Source: Colwellia sp.
GTDB taxonomy: Bacteria > Pseudomonadota > Gammaproteobacteria > Enterobacterales > Alteromonadaceae
Reading direction: 5' to 3'
DNA length: 64,000 bases
Assembly (NCBI GenBank): GCA_002733765.1
Contig: NVWU01000004.1
Coordinates: 1-64,000 of the forward strand
Shown here in pieces: positions 62,826 to 64,000 of this stretch (positions are counted from its first letter, which is position 1; every line of letters begins with the position of its first letter). The notes under the pieces were generated by a model. The model saw nothing but the letters and a program-made list of their open reading frames with translations. It had not been told where the DNA came from and made no database searches. A program made the translations under genes and the position numbers.

Positions 62826-64000
62826 ATAAATTATTGATATTTTGTTTTGTTATGTTGACGGAGCTGTTAGTTAACACTCAGGCCTTTGCAACTCAAGAAA
62901 CCAGCCAAAAATCAAAAACATTCACTGAACAAGTGAAATCAATAAAACAAAGTAACATAAAATATTATCAAAATGACACGAGAATAAATCAAATTCCCTA
63001 TTTTGATAATCGTTTCCGTATAGACGCAGAGCTTGATGTAATCACTTTGTTGTTCTATCGCAATCGCGGTAGTAGACCTATCATTTTAGTACGCCCAGAT
63101 GGCAGTAAACTAAGAGTTAATACCGTCGATCAAAATAAAGTACAATGGCATGATGACACCACCTTTGATCTAATTAAAATTGAAAAACCGATGCCAGGGC
63201 CATGGCAGGCTATTGGTGATATTTTGCCAGAAAGCCAAATTATGGTGATGTCTGAGGTTAGAATAGAAGTAGATCCTTTACCCGAAATGGTTTTGTCAGG
63301 TGAAATCTTAAAAGTGGTTGGTAAGCTTTATAATGGCGATGAGCCTATAAATACACCTCACTTTCGTAATGTAGTAAAATTAGATGTTCATTTTTATAGT
63401 ACTAATAATAAGGATTACGAAAACTTTGGCGCTGATGCGCTTAAATTAACATCATTTCGAGATGATGGCCGTGATTTGGATGAATATGCTGCAGATGGTC
63501 TCTTTACCGGTGAATTTCGCTTAGATTTTGCAGCAGGCGAATGGCAACCTGTATTTTTGATTAAATTACCTATGGCGAGTCGTGAGTTACGACAAAAGCC
63601 ACTTGTGTTACGTAAATCGCCGATAAAAATTACTGTCGAAGTGTCTGAAAATGAAAATATTCCACATAGGTTGACATTATCAATCAATCCTACCTATGTT
63701 GATCCCAACAGTTTAGTTTTCCAAGGCAAGATGACTTTTCCTAATAAAGAAGTTGAGAGCTTTTCGATTATGGGTGAGCAGCAAGGTGAGATGCGAATTA
63801 AAGATATTCAAAATACAGAACCAGGAGTCTACCGAATTAATATAAATGCTTTTGGTAAAACAACATCAGGGCGAGAGTTTCGTCTAACGGTTCCTGAGTT
63901 TAGTTTTCATGTTAAAGCCAATGAGAATCAATTTTTGATGACTACAATTGATGAAAATGGTGTTGAAAAAACGGTTAGCATTGATAGGGAACAAAAACTA
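62816..64000 (+). CDS. TIGR03503 family exported protein (3' end outside window)
   Basis: Open to the right edge, 395 codons. The start is a TTG at 62816 with AGGGGGAG 8 bases ahead; it overlaps the dnaQ stop by 10 bases. The signal peptide ends TQAFA. TIGR03503 text is clear: DNRFRIDAELDVITLLFY, RPIILVRPDGSKLRV, MPGPWQAIGDILPESQIMV and FRDDGRDLDEYAADGLFTG. Likely an inner-membrane anchored periplasmic protein of unknown role; the anchor would be in the missing part. Confidence 0.85.
   Translation, partial: MEINKLLIFCFVMLTELLVNTQAFATQETSQKSKTFTEQVKSIKQSNIKYYQNDTRINQIPYFDNRFRIDAELDVITLLFYRNRGSRPIILVRPDGSKLRVNTVDQNKVQWHDDTTFDLIKIEKPMPGPWQAIGDILPESQIMVMSEVRIEVDPLPEMVLSGEILKVVGKLYNGDEPINTPHFRNVVKLDVHFYSTNNKDYENFGADALKLTSFRDDGRDLDEYAADGLFTGEFRLDFAAGEWQPVFLIKLPMASRELRQKPLVLRKSPIKITVEVSENENIPHRLTLSINPTYVDPNSLVFQGKMTFPNKEVESFSIMGEQQGEMRIKDIQNTEPGVYRININAFGKTTSGREFRLTVPEFSFHVKANENQFLMTTIDENGVEKTVSIDREQKL

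Overview
The window looks like chromosome from an AT-rich marine gammaproteobacterium of the Alteromonadales, most like Colwellia or Thalassotalea. The evidence is the thrS-infC-rpmI-rplT block, a napEFDABC operon, and small families typical of these bacteria (DUF2947, DUF2919, DUF599, TIGR03503). This placement rests on gene content and protein resemblance; no database search was run.

Layout. 1-9,600: the end of an outer-membrane barrel gene, then a one-strand cluster. It holds a complete branched-chain-type ABC importer (two ATPases, two permeases, one binding protein), an acyl-CoA synthetase, a phenylacetate-CoA-ligase-like protein and a hotdog thioesterase. It probably imports a carboxylic acid and converts it to a CoA ester. 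Most of its gene gaps contain strong hairpins. 9,840-12,040: rlmF, a DUF2947 gene, and a small membrane protein behind two matching palindromes.

12,080-36,840: a genomic island of about 24.6 kb in the 3' end of tRNA-Val(GAC). A P4-type integrase lies beside the tRNA, and a degenerate copy of the tRNA end marks the far side. The left boundary also carries the promoter and first two codons of a vanished integrase, so the site has been invaded more than once. The left half is the element's backbone: a possible repressor, a YfjJ/inovirus-Gp2-type protein with an HUH-like motif, a RecD-like helicase, three AlpA-type regulators (one internally deleted), RadC, DUF2787 and a second, short tyrosine recombinase. 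The right half is defence cargo: an ABC-three-component (ABC-3C) system, an FRG-domain protein, a DarTG-like pair in which the toxin is fused to an HD domain and the macrodomain protein to a DprA/SLOG-like domain, an unrecognised membrane + SEC-C gene pair, and a 1,334-residue STAND NTPase with a nuclease-like N-terminus and a repeat-like C-terminal half. The DarT-HD/macro-SLOG pair and the membrane/SEC-C pair are the best candidates for something undescribed.

36,900-48,080: MATE transporter, cysteine-rich CPXCG protein, fructosamine-kinase-like protein, ferredoxin, FAD oxidoreductase, periplasmic nitrate reductase (napEFDABC) behind a perfect FNR box, and a START-like protein. 48,450-53,310: thrS, infC (possible non-AUG start), rpmI, rplT and purC. 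53,600-64,000: propeller-GGDEF sensor, lipoprotein, cysK, MoxR/VWA pair, DUF599, DUF2919, dnaQ, and the start of a TIGR03503 gene cut by the window end.
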